Shown one piece after another: positions 23,716 to 32,110 of a DNA stretch of 32,656 bases. Position 1 is the stretch's first letter. Each line of letters starts with the position of its first letter. The notes under the pieces are model-generated. The model searched no databases. It was not told the DNA's origin and saw nothing but the letters and a program-made list of their open reading frames with translations. This stretch comes from Bacteroidales bacterium UBA1680 (GTDB lineage: Bacteria > Bacteroidota > Bacteroidia > Bacteroidales > UBA932). Location: assembly GCA_002320605.1 (NCBI GenBank), contig DCKG01000019.1, positions 1 through 32,656 of the forward strand, written 5' to 3'. Made by a program: the position numbers and the translations under genes.

Positions 23716-23730
23716 GAAAAGAATAATTCC

Positions 23731-25215
23731 ATGAACATGAAATCTACATTTTCAAAAAGGGAGGGTAGGAGCTTGGAATTCAAGAGCCATCTGCCCAAGA
23801 ACGCAGACTTGGCGAAGACGGTCGTCGCTTTCGCTAATGATGCCGGAGGGGAAATATTCCTTGGCGTTGATAACGAGGGTGTCGTAACGGGGCTTGATGA
23901 AAACGATCTGCCTAAGATTGAGGAGGAGGCCAGCAGCCTGATATACGACAGGTGCTACCCTGCCATTTTGCCTGAAATAACATTCCTGAGTTCAGGCGAC
24001 AGGCATGTAATCCGCATCAAGGTTTTCTCTGGCAGCACTCCGCCCTACTATTTGAAAAGCGAAGGGAAAATGAAAGGAACGTACATTCGCGTCGGCTCGA
24101 CTAACAGGTTAGCCGACAAGGAGATAATCCAAGAGCTTGAACGAAAGCGTAGAAACATCTCCTTCGATGGAGAAACTGTCCTTGAGAAAGAAGCCAAGTA
24201 TCTAGACCTCAGAGCGTTCAAGAAAACATTCATTGACAAGACCGGGGAGGATTGCACGTTACAGGCCCTTAGAAAACTATCGCTGGTAAAGAAGGAGCAA
24301 GGGAAAGACTACCCCGTGAATGCCCTCGTATTACTCTCTGATGACGAATTGAGGGACGAACTGTTTCCGAATGCGAAGATTGAGTGCGCAAGGTTCAAAG
24401 GAACTGGCAGCGACGAGTTCATAGACAGAAAAAGCATCACAGGAGGCATAGCAGCTCAGGCCGAAGAGGCCTACAAGTTCGTACTCAGGAATATCAACAA
24501 CAGAGGTAAGGTTGAGGGAGTCTATACGATATCCAGATGGGAGTATCCGGTGAAGGCGATTCGGGAGATTATCCGCAATGCTGTAGTTCACAGGCAGTAC
24601 TCGCTGACAGGAATGAGTATCAAAATCGCCATATATGATGACATGGTTGAAGTCACAAGCCCGGGACTGCTGCCGCCGTCCATAGATTATTCTGCCATGG
24701 AAAGCCGTCAGTCGGACGCAAGGAACAAAATCCTCGCGCCAGTATTCAAGAAGCTCGGCATCATAGACCAGTGGGGCAATGGTCTTAAGCTCGTGGCTGA
24801 AGAGATGAAAAAGTACCCTGAGATTGAGTTCCGATGGCGAGAAGTAGGGCTTTCTTTCCAAGTGCAGTTCGTCAAGAAGGGCAAGCCCGGCTTAGTCAGT
24901 GCATATGTCGGCGGCTATGGCAGCACTTCGGAACGTAACAAGGTTTTTGCAGGTGGTGACGGGACTATATATGATGGCTCGATCGGAGATTCAGGGCGAT
25001 TCGAACCCGTAATTGATAATAATAAATACATAAAAGAACGCATCATTTCAATGATTTCTGACAACGCCTACGTAACTGTCAATGAGATGGCGGACAGGCT
25101 GGGACTCAGCAAGCGGAACTGCGAGCGAATCATCGCCTCATTGCGGCGAGACGGCAGCATCAGACGCGTCGGTCCCTCACGTACCGGCCGCTGGGAGGTG
25201 AAAGATATTAACTGA
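23731..25215 (+). CDS. AlbA_2 DNA-binding / HATPase / winged-helix protein
   Basis: A 494-residue protein of a family usually called putative transcriptional regulator or ATP-binding protein. The N-terminal AlbA_2 (Schlafen-like) domain covers about 10-125 (SLEFKSHLPK; AFANDAGGEIFLGVDNEG; GTYIRVGSTNR). A GHKL-type ATPase domain follows: N-box EIIRNAVVH (279-287), VEVTSPG (306-312) and DQWGNGLKLV (346-355). The C-terminal winged helix is at about 434-490 (VNEMADRLGLSKRNCERII). The role is unknown; regulation or defence are both proposed for relatives. The first ATG that fits is 23731, in an A-rich context without a Shine-Dalgarno sequence; the frame also extends to a TTG at 23683, inside the repeat block. 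It holds few GAATAT hexamers for its length. Confidence 0.88.
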   Translation: MNMKSTFSKREGRSLEFKSHLPKNADLAKTVVAFANDAGGEIFLGVDNEGVVTGLDENDLPKIEEEASSLIYDRCYPAILPEITFLSSGDRHVIRIKVFSGSTPPYYLKSEGKMKGTYIRVGSTNRLADKEIIQELERKRRNISFDGETVLEKEAKYLDLRAFKKTFIDKTGEDCTLQALRKLSLVKKEQGKDYPVNALVLLSDDELRDELFPNAKIECARFKGTGSDEFIDRKSITGGIAAQAEEAYKFVLRNINNRGKVEGVYTISRWEYPVKAIREIIRNAVVHRQYSLTGMSIKIAIYDDMVEVTSPGLLPPSIDYSAMESRQSDARNKILAPVFKKLGIIDQWGNGLKLVAEEMKKYPEIEFRWREVGLSFQVQFVKKGKPGLVSAYVGGYGSTSERNKVFAGGDGTIYDGSIGDSGRFEPVIDNNKYIKERIISMISDNAYVTVNEMADRLGLSKRNCERIIASLRRDGSIRRVGPSRTGRWEVKDIN

Positions 25216-25236
25216 CACATTCCTGTGCGCTGCGAC

Positions 25237-25262
25237 TTTGATTCAATTTTTACGTATCTTAG
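25237..25262 (+). promoter_or_regulatory. Weak candidate promoter for cysK-cysE
   Basis: TATCTTAG at 25255-25262 differs from TAnnTTTG at one position, and TTTG at 25237-25240 lies only 14 bases upstream. Its position 26 bases before the cysK ATG is right for a promoter, but the match is imperfect. Confidence 0.3.
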
Positions 25263-25288
25263 CACAGAATTTAATTATGTAGATAGAA

Positions 25289-26209
25289 ATGAGAATATTT
25301 ACGAACTTGACAGAATTAATCGGGAATACTCCCCTGCTGGATGTTTCCGAACTTCTTGACGGAAGCAAGTCAAGACTGCTGCTTAAACTTGAACTGTTTA
25401 ACCCGGGCGGCAGCGCAAAGGACAGGATTGCGCTGGCAATGATTGAGGATGCTGAAAAACGTGGCGTGCTGAAGCCTGGCTCAACCATTGTCGAACCGAC
25501 AAGCGGGAATACAGGAATCGGACTTGCCTGGGTTGGGAAGGCCAAAGGATATAAGACCATTCTGACTATGCCAGATACCATGAGTATCGAGAGGAGGAAC
25601 CTGCTGAAAGCATTCGGCGCGGAAATAGTACTGACTCCAGGCTCGCTGGGCATGAAAGGGGCTATGGCAGAGGCAAACAAAATCTGCAGCGAGACCCATG
25701 GAGCCATCATCCTCGGGCAATTCACGAATATGGCCAACCCGGCCGCCCATGAGAAAACGACAGGAGAAGAAATCTGGAGAGATACCAACGGTAAAGTCGA
25801 CATATTCATAGCGGGAATTGGCACTGGCGGCACAGTAAGCGGCACTGGCAAAGCATTGAAAGCACATAACCCCAAGGTTGAAATAATCGGACTTGAGCCA
25901 GCGTCGTCAGCGGTGATCACGACAGGGGTAGCAGGACCGCATAAAATTCAAGGGATAGGAGCCGGCTTCGTACCAAAGACATTCATGTCTGAATATGTCG
26001 ATAAGGTGATGACGGTTAAGGACGAGGATGCCTTCGATGGGGCAAGAACTCTAGCGCACAGGCTTGGACTCCTTGTCGGAATCTCTTCAGGAGCAGCATT
26101 CTGGCTTGCTTCATCGATTGCGAAAAAGCCTGAGAATTATGGCAAAACCATCGTGGCCCTGCTTCCGGACACTGGCGAAAGATACTTGTCCACCACATTG
26201 TTCCAATAA
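25289..26209 (+). CDS. cysK: Cysteine synthase (O-acetylserine sulfhydrylase)
   Basis: Makes L-cysteine from O-acetylserine and sulfide with pyridoxal phosphate. The 306-residue chain has Lys44 in NPGGSAKDRIAL as the PLP lysine, the substrate loop PTSGNTG (70-76), the phosphate cup GTGGT (178-182), and Ser267 in GISSGAA. Length and the ERRNLLKAFGAEI segment fit CysK rather than cystathionine beta-synthase. cysE starts 4 bases after its stop, so the two enzymes of the pathway are translated from one message. Confidence 0.96.
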   Translation: MRIFTNLTELIGNTPLLDVSELLDGSKSRLLLKLELFNPGGSAKDRIALAMIEDAEKRGVLKPGSTIVEPTSGNTGIGLAWVGKAKGYKTILTMPDTMSIERRNLLKAFGAEIVLTPGSLGMKGAMAEANKICSETHGAIILGQFTNMANPAAHEKTTGEEIWRDTNGKVDIFIAGIGTGGTVSGTGKALKAHNPKVEIIGLEPASSAVITTGVAGPHKIQGIGAGFVPKTFMSEYVDKVMTVKDEDAFDGARTLAHRLGLLVGISSGAAFWLASSIAKKPENYGKTIVALLPDTGERYLSTTLFQ

Positions 26210-26213
26210 TGTC

Positions 26214-26936
26214 ATGGAAGATACTCTAAGGCGGCTCATAAAATTCATGAATAGGATAGCATTCCCCGGCATATTCGGGGAAAGCAATCCTGAATCTGAC
26301 ATGCTGTGCGTAGAATCCATAATCATAGGTTTGTCAGACAGGGGCAGAACGGACATCTTCATGTCGAGGATTCCTGAAATCTGCAGGCTTCTGAATACGG
26401 ATGTAGATGCAGTGATGCACAATGACCCAGCCGTAACCAGCAGGGAGGAAGTCATTGTCTGCTATCCTGCAATCAAGGAGATGGTGCACTATAGGACTGC
26501 CCATGAGCTGCTTGCGTTCGGCATCCATACCGTGCCCAGAATGCTCACGGAAATGGCTCATTCAGCAACAGGGATAGACATTCATCCCGCCGCTGAGATC
26601 GGGGAATATTTCGGCATCGACCATGGCACGGGAATCGTCGTTGGCGCAACAAGCATCATTGGAAGTCATGTAATGCTATATCAAGGAGTTACGCTAGGTG
26701 CTAAGAATTTTCGCCACGATGAGAAAGGAAACCCGATAAACGAGCCTCGTCACCCTATCCTGGAAGACAATGTCACGGTATATTCCAACACATCAATACT
26801 TGGGCGAGTCCGGATAGGACACGATACCATAATAGGTGGAAACGTCTGGCTTACCCACGATGTTCCTCCTCACTCTCGCATACTTCAGTCGCAGGCTATC
26901 GTGGAGCCGCTTTTCAACTGCGGAGCAGGAATCTGA
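26214..26936 (+). CDS. cysE: Serine O-acetyltransferase, short N-terminal domain
   Basis: Acetylates L-serine with acetyl-CoA, the step before CysK. From the ATG at 26214 the protein has 240 residues. A reduced helical N-terminal domain is followed by AHELLAFGI, then left-handed beta-helix hexapeptides (GIDIHPAAEIG; GIVVGATSIIG). His137 in IDHGTG matches the catalytic His158 of E. coli CysE. Bacteroidota relatives I recall are about 300 residues, so the N-terminal domain is shorter by about 60. The chain ends Gly-Ala-Gly-Ile; a terminal Gly-Ile is what E. coli CysE inserts into the CysK active site to form the cysteine synthase complex. A frame reaching 26064 lies inside cysK and is not used. 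Confidence 0.94.
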   Translation: MEDTLRRLIKFMNRIAFPGIFGESNPESDMLCVESIIIGLSDRGRTDIFMSRIPEICRLLNTDVDAVMHNDPAVTSREEVIVCYPAIKEMVHYRTAHELLAFGIHTVPRMLTEMAHSATGIDIHPAAEIGEYFGIDHGTGIVVGATSIIGSHVMLYQGVTLGAKNFRHDEKGNPINEPRHPILEDNVTVYSNTSILGRVRIGHDTIIGGNVWLTHDVPPHSRILQSQAIVEPLFNCGAGI

Positions 26937-26971
26937 CGATGACGCTGCCTTAAATCTTAGCTAGCGATAAT

Positions 26972-27011
26972 AATTTTATTTTTTTAATTTATAATTTGTA
27001 AAAATAAAATT
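26972..27011. promoter_or_regulatory. AT-only inverted repeat overlapping the ahpC promoter
   Basis: AATTTTATTTTT (26972-26983) is the exact complement of AAAAATAAAATT (27000-27011). The -33 element of the ahpC promoter lies in the 16-base spacer. It could be a terminator for cysE, a binding site for a peroxide regulator, or curved DNA; no regulator family is identified by the sequence. Confidence 0.5.
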
Positions 27012-27025
27012 TGTGATTATATTTG
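26995..27025 (+). promoter_or_regulatory. Promoter of ahpC-ahpF
   Basis: TTTG (26995-26998), a 19-base spacer, then TATATTTG (27018-27025): the best match to the Bacteroidota promoter in this window. The predicted start is near 27032, 114 bases ahead of the ahpC ATG. Confidence 0.75.
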
Positions 27026-27031
27026 CATTCG

Positions 27032-27145
27032 AAAACACCAAGGAACAGGCTCTGCGCTGAATGCAACGCCGCTCCACAGGTGGATTAAAAATAATGTCAA
27101 ACCCGGTGAAATGCTAACTCCACGTAGCCATAAAAATTTAAAGCA
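27032..27145 (+). promoter_or_regulatory. Long, possibly structured ahpC leader
   Basis: The roughly 114-base leader is far longer than the other leaders in the window (about 15-50 bases). It contains CACC (27036-27039) able to pair with GGTG (27079-27082), enclosing a GC-rich arm (GCG 27054-27056 with CGC 27067-27069), and a later CGGTGAAATGC and CGTAGCCATAA segment. That second part faintly recalls the 3' core of cobalamin riboswitches, but the GGGAA box and CCACTG-type B12 box are not present. It does not fit SAM, TPP or other riboswitch consensus patterns I know. Confidence 0.4.
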
Positions 27146-27712
27146 ATGCAAACAATCATCAATTCGCAAGTTCCTGAATTTAAGGTTAACGCTTACCAAA
27201 ACGGAGCATTCAAGTCAGTATCCAACGAAGACATCGCCGGCAAATGGGCCTTGTTCTTCTTCTATCCGGCAGATTTCACTTTCGTCTGCCCTACCGAGCT
27301 GGTAGATCTGGCCGGCAAATACGAAGAGCTCAAGAAAATGGGCGTGGAGGTGTTCTCCGTCAGCTGCGACACCCACTTCGTGCACAAGGCCTGGGCAGAT
27401 GCATCGGACAGCATAAAGAAAATCAACTACACGATGCTGGCAGATCCGCTAGGAGTCCTTGCAAAAGGATTCGGAGTGTACAACGATGAGGACGGAACAG
27501 CTTATCGCGGCACCTTCCTCGTGAATCCGGAGGGTCAGATAAAGCTGGCTGAAATCCAGGACAACAGCATCGGGCGCAATGCAGACGAGCTGCTGCGCAA
27601 GGTTAAGGCCGCCCAATTCGTGGCATCTCACCCTGGCGAGGTCTGCCCTGCTAAATGGGAAGAGGGATCCGAAACCTTGAAACCTAGCATAGACCTCGTA
27701 GGAAAGATTTAA
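27146..27712 (+). CDS. ahpC: Alkyl hydroperoxide reductase peroxiredoxin subunit
   Basis: A typical 2-Cys peroxiredoxin that reduces hydrogen peroxide, organic hydroperoxides and peroxynitrite. The 188-residue chain has the peroxidatic Cys48 in FYPADFTFVCPTEL and the resolving Cys167 in GEVCPAKW. GGLG- and YF-type segments that mark sensitive bacterial AhpC are not examined in detail here. Its partner ahpF follows after a terminator-like hairpin. Expression is probably driven by the strong promoter at 26995-27025. No GAATAT hexamer is present in this gene. Confidence 0.97.
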   Translation: MQTIINSQVPEFKVNAYQNGAFKSVSNEDIAGKWALFFFYPADFTFVCPTELVDLAGKYEELKKMGVEVFSVSCDTHFVHKAWADASDSIKKINYTMLADPLGVLAKGFGVYNDEDGTAYRGTFLVNPEGQIKLAEIQDNSIGRNADELLRKVKAAQFVASHPGEVCPAKWEEGSETLKPSIDLVGKI

Positions 27713-27728
27713 TTACGACACTAAGGCA

Positions 27729-27763
27729 GGCTTCAATCAAGACAAATGATTGAAGCCTTTTTT
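27729..27763 (+). terminator. Strong terminator between ahpC and ahpF
   Basis: An 11-base perfect stem, GGCTTCAATCA (27729-27739) with TGATTGAAGCC (27747-27757), has a 7-base loop and a TTTTTT tail. No promoter box is seen between it and ahpF at 27780, so ahpF is probably read by partial read-through, giving more AhpC than AhpF. Confidence 0.88.
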
Positions 27764-27779
27764 AATCTTAAGATGATAT

Positions 27780-29336
27780 ATGATTAGTCAAGATATTCTA
27801 ACTCAGGTACGGCAAGTGTTCACCGACCTCTCGCAAGATTTCACATTCCTGGTGCATGCCGGCAAAGGTGACGAAAAAGGGGCGCAAATGCATGAATTCG
27901 TAAACGATGTGGTTTCAGCATCGCCTCGACTGCACAAAACTGATGATGAAAACGGAGAGCTCTCTTTCGAGCTGCTCAAAGGGACGGAAGCGACTGGGAT
28001 AATATTCAGGGGCATTCCGAACGGACATGAGTTCTCTTCCCTCTTGCTCAGCGTGCTGAATGCCGACGGAAAGGGGAAAAACCTTCCTGACGAAAGGCTG
28101 AAAGAAAGAATAAGCCGCATCAAAGGGCCGGTCCGTCTGCAAACCTATGTGTCGCTCACATGCACCAACTGTCCGGATGTTGTTCAGGCACTCAACGCTA
28201 TTACTCTGCTGCGTCCTGACTTCTCACATGAAATCATAGACGGGGCCCTCTTCCAGCAAGAGGTGGAGAATCGCGGCATCCAGGCTGTGCCAGCAGTTTA
28301 TGCCAATGGAGAGCTTATCCATGTGGGTCGTGGCAATCTAGGCGATTTGTTGCAAGAGATGGAGGATAAGCTAGGAAGCGAAGAGTCTGCCGGCACAGCG
28401 CATGTGGAGCTGCCTTACGATGTGGTTGTCATAGGCGGAGGCCCGGCAGGGGTTTCTGCGGCAATATATTGTGCCAGAAAAGCTTTGCGCATGGCACTCG
28501 TTGCAGGAAGGATCGGAGGTCAGGTCAACGACACCACCGGCATAGAGAATTTGATTTCCGTGCCTCATACCTCTGGAAGTGAGCTGGCAGCGAACCTGCG
28601 CTCCCACCTGGAAAAATACGACATTGATATTTTCGACAATCGGAAAGTGGAAGGAATCGACCATGCCGATGAGAGGCTGAAGCACGTGAATGTCAAGGGA
28701 GGAGAGACCTTCGTGGCTCCAGCAGTCATAATAGCCACAGGAGCAAGCTGGAGACGGCTTGGCGTGGAAGGCGAGAATACTTATCTGGGACACGGAGTCC
28801 ATTTCTGCCCACATTGCGACGGGCCATTCTACAAGGGTAAACGAGTAGCGGTGATAGGAGGCGGCAACTCCGGCATAGAAGCGGCGATAGACCTAGCTGC
28901 GCTGGCATCGCATGTCACGGTAGTGGAATTCGCCGACGTGCTGAGAGCCGATGACGTGCTGCTTGACAAAGTCCGCTCGCTCGGCAATGTCGATATCCTC
29001 GTCTCCAGACAGACCATGGAAGTGAAAGGGAATGGAGAGAAGCTGACGGCAATCACCTTGAAAGACCGCAAGACAGAGGAACTCTCCGACTTGGAGGTAG
29101 ATGGAATCTTCGTGCAGATAGGACTTTCACCGAACAGTGATTTCGTCCGCGATTTGCTGCCTCTCAGCGCTCGCCGGGAAATAATCATAGATGACCACTG
29201 CAGGACTTCCGTAAAGGGAATTTATGCGGCCGGCGATGTTTCCAGCGTGCCTTTCAAGCAGATCATCATATCCATGGGCGAAGGCGCCAAGGCTGCACTG
29301 TCTGCCCACGAAGACCGGATGCGAGGACTGCTATGA
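27780..29336 (+). CDS. ahpF: Alkyl hydroperoxide reductase flavoprotein subunit
   Basis: Reduces oxidised AhpC using NADH. The 518-residue protein has an N-terminal tandem thioredoxin-fold domain with Cys128-x-x-Cys131 (LTCTNCPD), then a thioredoxin-reductase-like part: FAD motif VVIGGGPAGVSAAIY (216-230), redox pair Cys343/Cys346 in HFCPHCDGPF, NADH motif VAVIGGGNSGIEAA, and the C-terminal GIYAAGDVSSVPFKQI. Length agrees with E. coli AhpF (521). The ATG at 27780 lies 16 bases after the terminator tail. Its stop is 3 bases from the stop of the convergent Nudix gene. Confidence 0.97.
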   Translation: MISQDILTQVRQVFTDLSQDFTFLVHAGKGDEKGAQMHEFVNDVVSASPRLHKTDDENGELSFELLKGTEATGIIFRGIPNGHEFSSLLLSVLNADGKGKNLPDERLKERISRIKGPVRLQTYVSLTCTNCPDVVQALNAITLLRPDFSHEIIDGALFQQEVENRGIQAVPAVYANGELIHVGRGNLGDLLQEMEDKLGSEESAGTAHVELPYDVVVIGGGPAGVSAAIYCARKALRMALVAGRIGGQVNDTTGIENLISVPHTSGSELAANLRSHLEKYDIDIFDNRKVEGIDHADERLKHVNVKGGETFVAPAVIIATGASWRRLGVEGENTYLGHGVHFCPHCDGPFYKGKRVAVIGGGNSGIEAAIDLAALASHVTVVEFADVLRADDVLLDKVRSLGNVDILVSRQTMEVKGNGEKLTAITLKDRKTEELSDLEVDGIFVQIGLSPNSDFVRDLLPLSARREIIIDDHCRTSVKGIYAAGDVSSVPFKQIIISMGEGAKAALSAHEDRMRGLL

Positions 29337-29339
29337 GAA

Positions 29340-29744
29340 CTAGTTCAGGGCAAGCAGAGATTTGAGTTTTGGAATGATTTCCAGATCGGCTGGCAGCCAA
29401 CTGACAGTGTCCAGTTCTGAAGCGAGGAGCCACTTGGCAGATTCATGCTCTAAGAGCTCCAGACTGCCAGAAACCATGCTACATAGATAGAGAAGAAGGG
29501 TTATGTGAAAGTCGGGATAGTCATAATCGACAGTCCCGACATATTCGTTTACGTCTATCTCGGTTGCAAGTTCTTCCTTTATCTCCCGCCTCAGGGCTGC
29601 CTCGGGAGTCTCCCCAGGCTCGATTTTACCTCCCGGGAATTCCCAAAAGTCCTTATACTCACCATACCCTCTCTGTGTCACAAAGATTTTGTCGCCATCG
29701 CGAATCAGGGCAGCCACTACCTCAATGCGTTTCAACATATTCAT
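29340..29744 (-). CDS. Nudix (MutT-like) nucleoside triphosphate pyrophosphohydrolase
   Basis: A 134-residue cytosolic hydrolase, likely acting on 8-oxo-dGTP or other modified (d)NTPs. The Nudix box runs from Gly39 (GKIEPGETPEAALRREIKEE, 39-58) with the REIKEEL core intact; the residue after EEL is Ala where Gly is common. The VVAALIRDGDKIFVTQRGYG opening and the acidic-aromatic C-terminus resemble MutT and (deoxy)cytidine-type relatives. Its ATG overlaps the cstA stop by 4 bases (ATGA), so translation is coupled. A second Met two codons on is an alternative start. Confidence 0.9.
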   Translation of the reverse strand: MNMLKRIEVVAALIRDGDKIFVTQRGYGEYKDFWEFPGGKIEPGETPEAALRREIKEELATEIDVNEYVGTVDYDYPDFHITLLLYLCSMVSGSLELLEHESAKWLLASELDTVSWLPADLEIIPKLKSLLALN

Positions 29745-31216
29745 TTATTTTGAATTGCACACTTTCGGTCGTGGTCATATTTCCAGATGTAGAAAATGAA
29801 CAGGGAGCCGAGCATGCCTATGAGACCGATGCTCCAATTCCATTCTATCGGGAGCCTGAAGCCAATCTTGTCGATACAGATGAAGCTAAGCGTCACGCCA
29901 GTCATGAAGCAGGCTGGGAGCATGGTGAACAAGTAATATGCACCCTTCTTGCTATTGTGCAGGTAGACCGTCGCAGTCCAGAGGGCGAATACGGCCAAGG
30001 TCTGGTTCGACCAGCCGAAATAACGCCAAACCTTGTTGAAGCCGTCCGCGTCTGCCACATTGTACCATAGCAAAAGTGCAGCTACGGCGAAAAGCGGAAT
30101 GCTTATCATGAGTCTTTGAGGAATATTCTTCTGTGGGAGCTTGACCGAGTCCGCGACTATCAGCCGGGCGCTCCTGAACGCAGTGTCTCCGCTCGTGATC
30201 GGAGCTGCCACGACGCCCAGCACAGCGAGTATTCCCCCGACGATTCCGAGCCAAGATTCCGACACCCTGGTTACCACGGTAGGAGCTGCTGCGGTAAGGT
30301 CGGAACCACATTCCGCGGCTCCGCCATCGAAAAAGAAGTAGGAAGATACCGCCGCCCAGATAAGGGCAACCACTCCTTCCGTAATCATGGCACCGTAGAA
30401 AATAGAACGGCCTTGCTTCTCACTCTCGATGCAGCGTGCCATCAAAGGACTCTGTGTGGCGTGAAAGCCGCTCAGCGCTCCGCAGGCAATCGTTATGAAC
30501 AAGCAAGGGAACACGGGCTGGTCCTTCACTCCGACCGAAGGTCCCATATTCCCAAGGCCATCCCAAATCTCAGGAATTGAAGGCCATTTCACGAACAGCC
30601 CTATCATCAGAGCCACTGCCATGAACAACAGGGCGAAAGCGAACACGGGATATATCTTGCCGATAATCTTGTCAATCGGCAGCATGGTCGCGAAAATATA
30701 ATAAATGAATATGACAGCTGCCCAAATAAGAATGACCTTGGAGCTCCCATCGCCAGCTATGTCGCCAAGGACCAGGGCCGGGCTATATACGAACACGGTG
30801 CCGACCAACAGCAGAAGCACCAGTGCGAAGACAAGCATGAATATCTTGGCTGTCTTTCCCAGATACAGGCCGACCAGCTCTGGTAGGCCGGCCCCATTGT
30901 TGCGCACCGACAGCATACCTATCATGTAGTCATGCACGGCTCCGGCGAATATGCAGCCGAAGACTATCCAGAGATATGCGGAAGGCCCGAATTTCGCACC
31001 CATTATGGCTCCGAAAATCGGACCCGTGCCGGCAATGTTCAGGAACTGGATCATATAAACTTTCCACGCCGGCATGGACACATAGTCCACGCCGTCGGGA
31101 TGAGACTTTGCCGGAGTGAGTCTTTTCGGATCCGGCCCGAAAACTTTTTCGATTATCTTGCCGTAAATGAAGTAGCCTGCCAATAGGGCTAGCAGGCTTG
31201 AAATGAATGACCACAT
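29741..31216 (-). CDS. cstA: CstA-family carbon starvation / peptide or pyruvate transporter
   Basis: A 491-residue inner-membrane protein with at least ten hydrophobic helices. Family signatures include QFLNIAGTGPIFGAIMGAKFG (57-77, split around Gly63), FAGAVHDYMIGMLSVRNNGAG, and ACGALSGFHATQSPLMARC. It is shorter than E. coli CstA (701), as in other Bacteroidota. The family imports peptides or pyruvate, often during carbon limitation. It lies 4 bases after the flavodoxin gene and overlaps the Nudix gene, so the three form one operon. The substrate cannot be deduced. Confidence 0.93.
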   Translation of the reverse strand: MWSFISSLLALLAGYFIYGKIIEKVFGPDPKRLTPAKSHPDGVDYVSMPAWKVYMIQFLNIAGTGPIFGAIMGAKFGPSAYLWIVFGCIFAGAVHDYMIGMLSVRNNGAGLPELVGLYLGKTAKIFMLVFALVLLLLVGTVFVYSPALVLGDIAGDGSSKVILIWAAVIFIYYIFATMLPIDKIIGKIYPVFAFALLFMAVALMIGLFVKWPSIPEIWDGLGNMGPSVGVKDQPVFPCLFITIACGALSGFHATQSPLMARCIESEKQGRSIFYGAMITEGVVALIWAAVSSYFFFDGGAAECGSDLTAAAPTVVTRVSESWLGIVGGILAVLGVVAAPITSGDTAFRSARLIVADSVKLPQKNIPQRLMISIPLFAVAALLLWYNVADADGFNKVWRYFGWSNQTLAVFALWTATVYLHNSKKGAYYLFTMLPACFMTGVTLSFICIDKIGFRLPIEWNWSIGLIGMLGSLFIFYIWKYDHDRKCAIQNK

Positions 31217-31220
31217 AACG

Positions 31221-32057
31221 CTATCTTACTACTTCAGTAAATTCAGGCTGTGAGCCTTCTTCTTTTCCAACCGTGACATAAATCGTTGCTGTCATGTCCT
31301 TGCCTTCGCGATCCTTGGACTTTGCAACGAACTGGTGGTCTGTTCCGTTGGATGTCTCACGCTTCCCCACAGTCACTGGCGTGCCAAGAGGCATTGGATA
31401 GTCTCCGCATGCAGCATTGAAGACGGCCACGTCCTCTGGCGTAACTTTCTGCTGTTGAGAATATTCCGGGAGCTGTTCAGCCTCGCCTTTCAAGATTCCG
31501 CTGAGGATCAGGAATCTGGTGATTTCCGCAGGGGCCTTGTCGATTCTCTTTGCGCGAACACCATAGCTAGGGAGAATAGTCGAATTAGGAAGAGCGGCCT
31601 TCAGGTCAGCTTCTGCGCTAAAGCGTCCGCCACTGCCGAATGTGCAGAACGGCACGATGACTTTGCCATCAAGATTGACCTCTTTCACGAAAACCTTTAC
31701 CGGAGGGGCACAGGTGCCGAACCAGATCGGATAGCCTAAATAGACAGTGTCGTAGGCGGCAACGTCCACTCCCGGAGACTTAAGAGCTGGAATCTCGCCA
31801 GTCTCCATTTCTTTCATGCATCGCTCGATGGTCTCGTCGTATGTGCCATCGTAAGGGTTCTCGACCTCGATCTTTATCAACGTGTCCAGGCCAAGTTGTT
31901 TTGCGAATTCTTTCGCTGCTTTCTCAGTCCCTCCGGTCTGTGAATAGTACACGATCACGCTCTTGCGTGGCTGAACTGTCTCCGTAGCCTTTTTCCCAGT
32001 CGATTTACATCCAACCAAAGCCAGCAGGACAGCAAACATAGTCATCGATTTCTTCAT
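31221..32057 (-). CDS. Flavodoxin-domain lipoprotein
   Basis: A 278-residue exported protein. The ATG at 32057 gives MKKSMTMFAVLLALVGC with Cys17 as the lipid site; a longer frame from a TTG at 32069 is not needed. The flavodoxin domain starts at VIVYYSQTGGTEKAAKEFA, where SQTGGT is the FMN phosphate loop, followed by YLGYPIWFGTCAPPVKVF and VPFCTFGSGGRF. About 100 C-terminal residues (after GEAEQLPEY) form a separate domain I do not recognise. An exported flavodoxin probably works with other envelope redox proteins. It leads the operon with cstA and the Nudix gene, under the promoter at 32111-32141. Confidence 0.87.
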   Translation of the reverse strand: MKKSMTMFAVLLALVGCKSTGKKATETVQPRKSVIVYYSQTGGTEKAAKEFAKQLGLDTLIKIEVENPYDGTYDETIERCMKEMETGEIPALKSPGVDVAAYDTVYLGYPIWFGTCAPPVKVFVKEVNLDGKVIVPFCTFGSGGRFSAEADLKAALPNSTILPSYGVRAKRIDKAPAEITRFLILSGILKGEAEQLPEYSQQQKVTPEDVAVFNAACGDYPMPLGTPVTVGKRETSNGTDHQFVAKSKDREGKDMTATIYVTVGKEEGSQPEFTEVVR

Positions 32058-32110
32058 ATTCCCACTCAATTAGTTATTAATTACATCACAGGTCATTTTT
32101 CTGTGAGAAA

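Noticed and set aside
27032..27145. Known SAM, TPP or cobalamin riboswitch in the ahpC leader
   Set aside because: The defining conserved boxes of these classes are not found; it is kept only as an unassigned leader.
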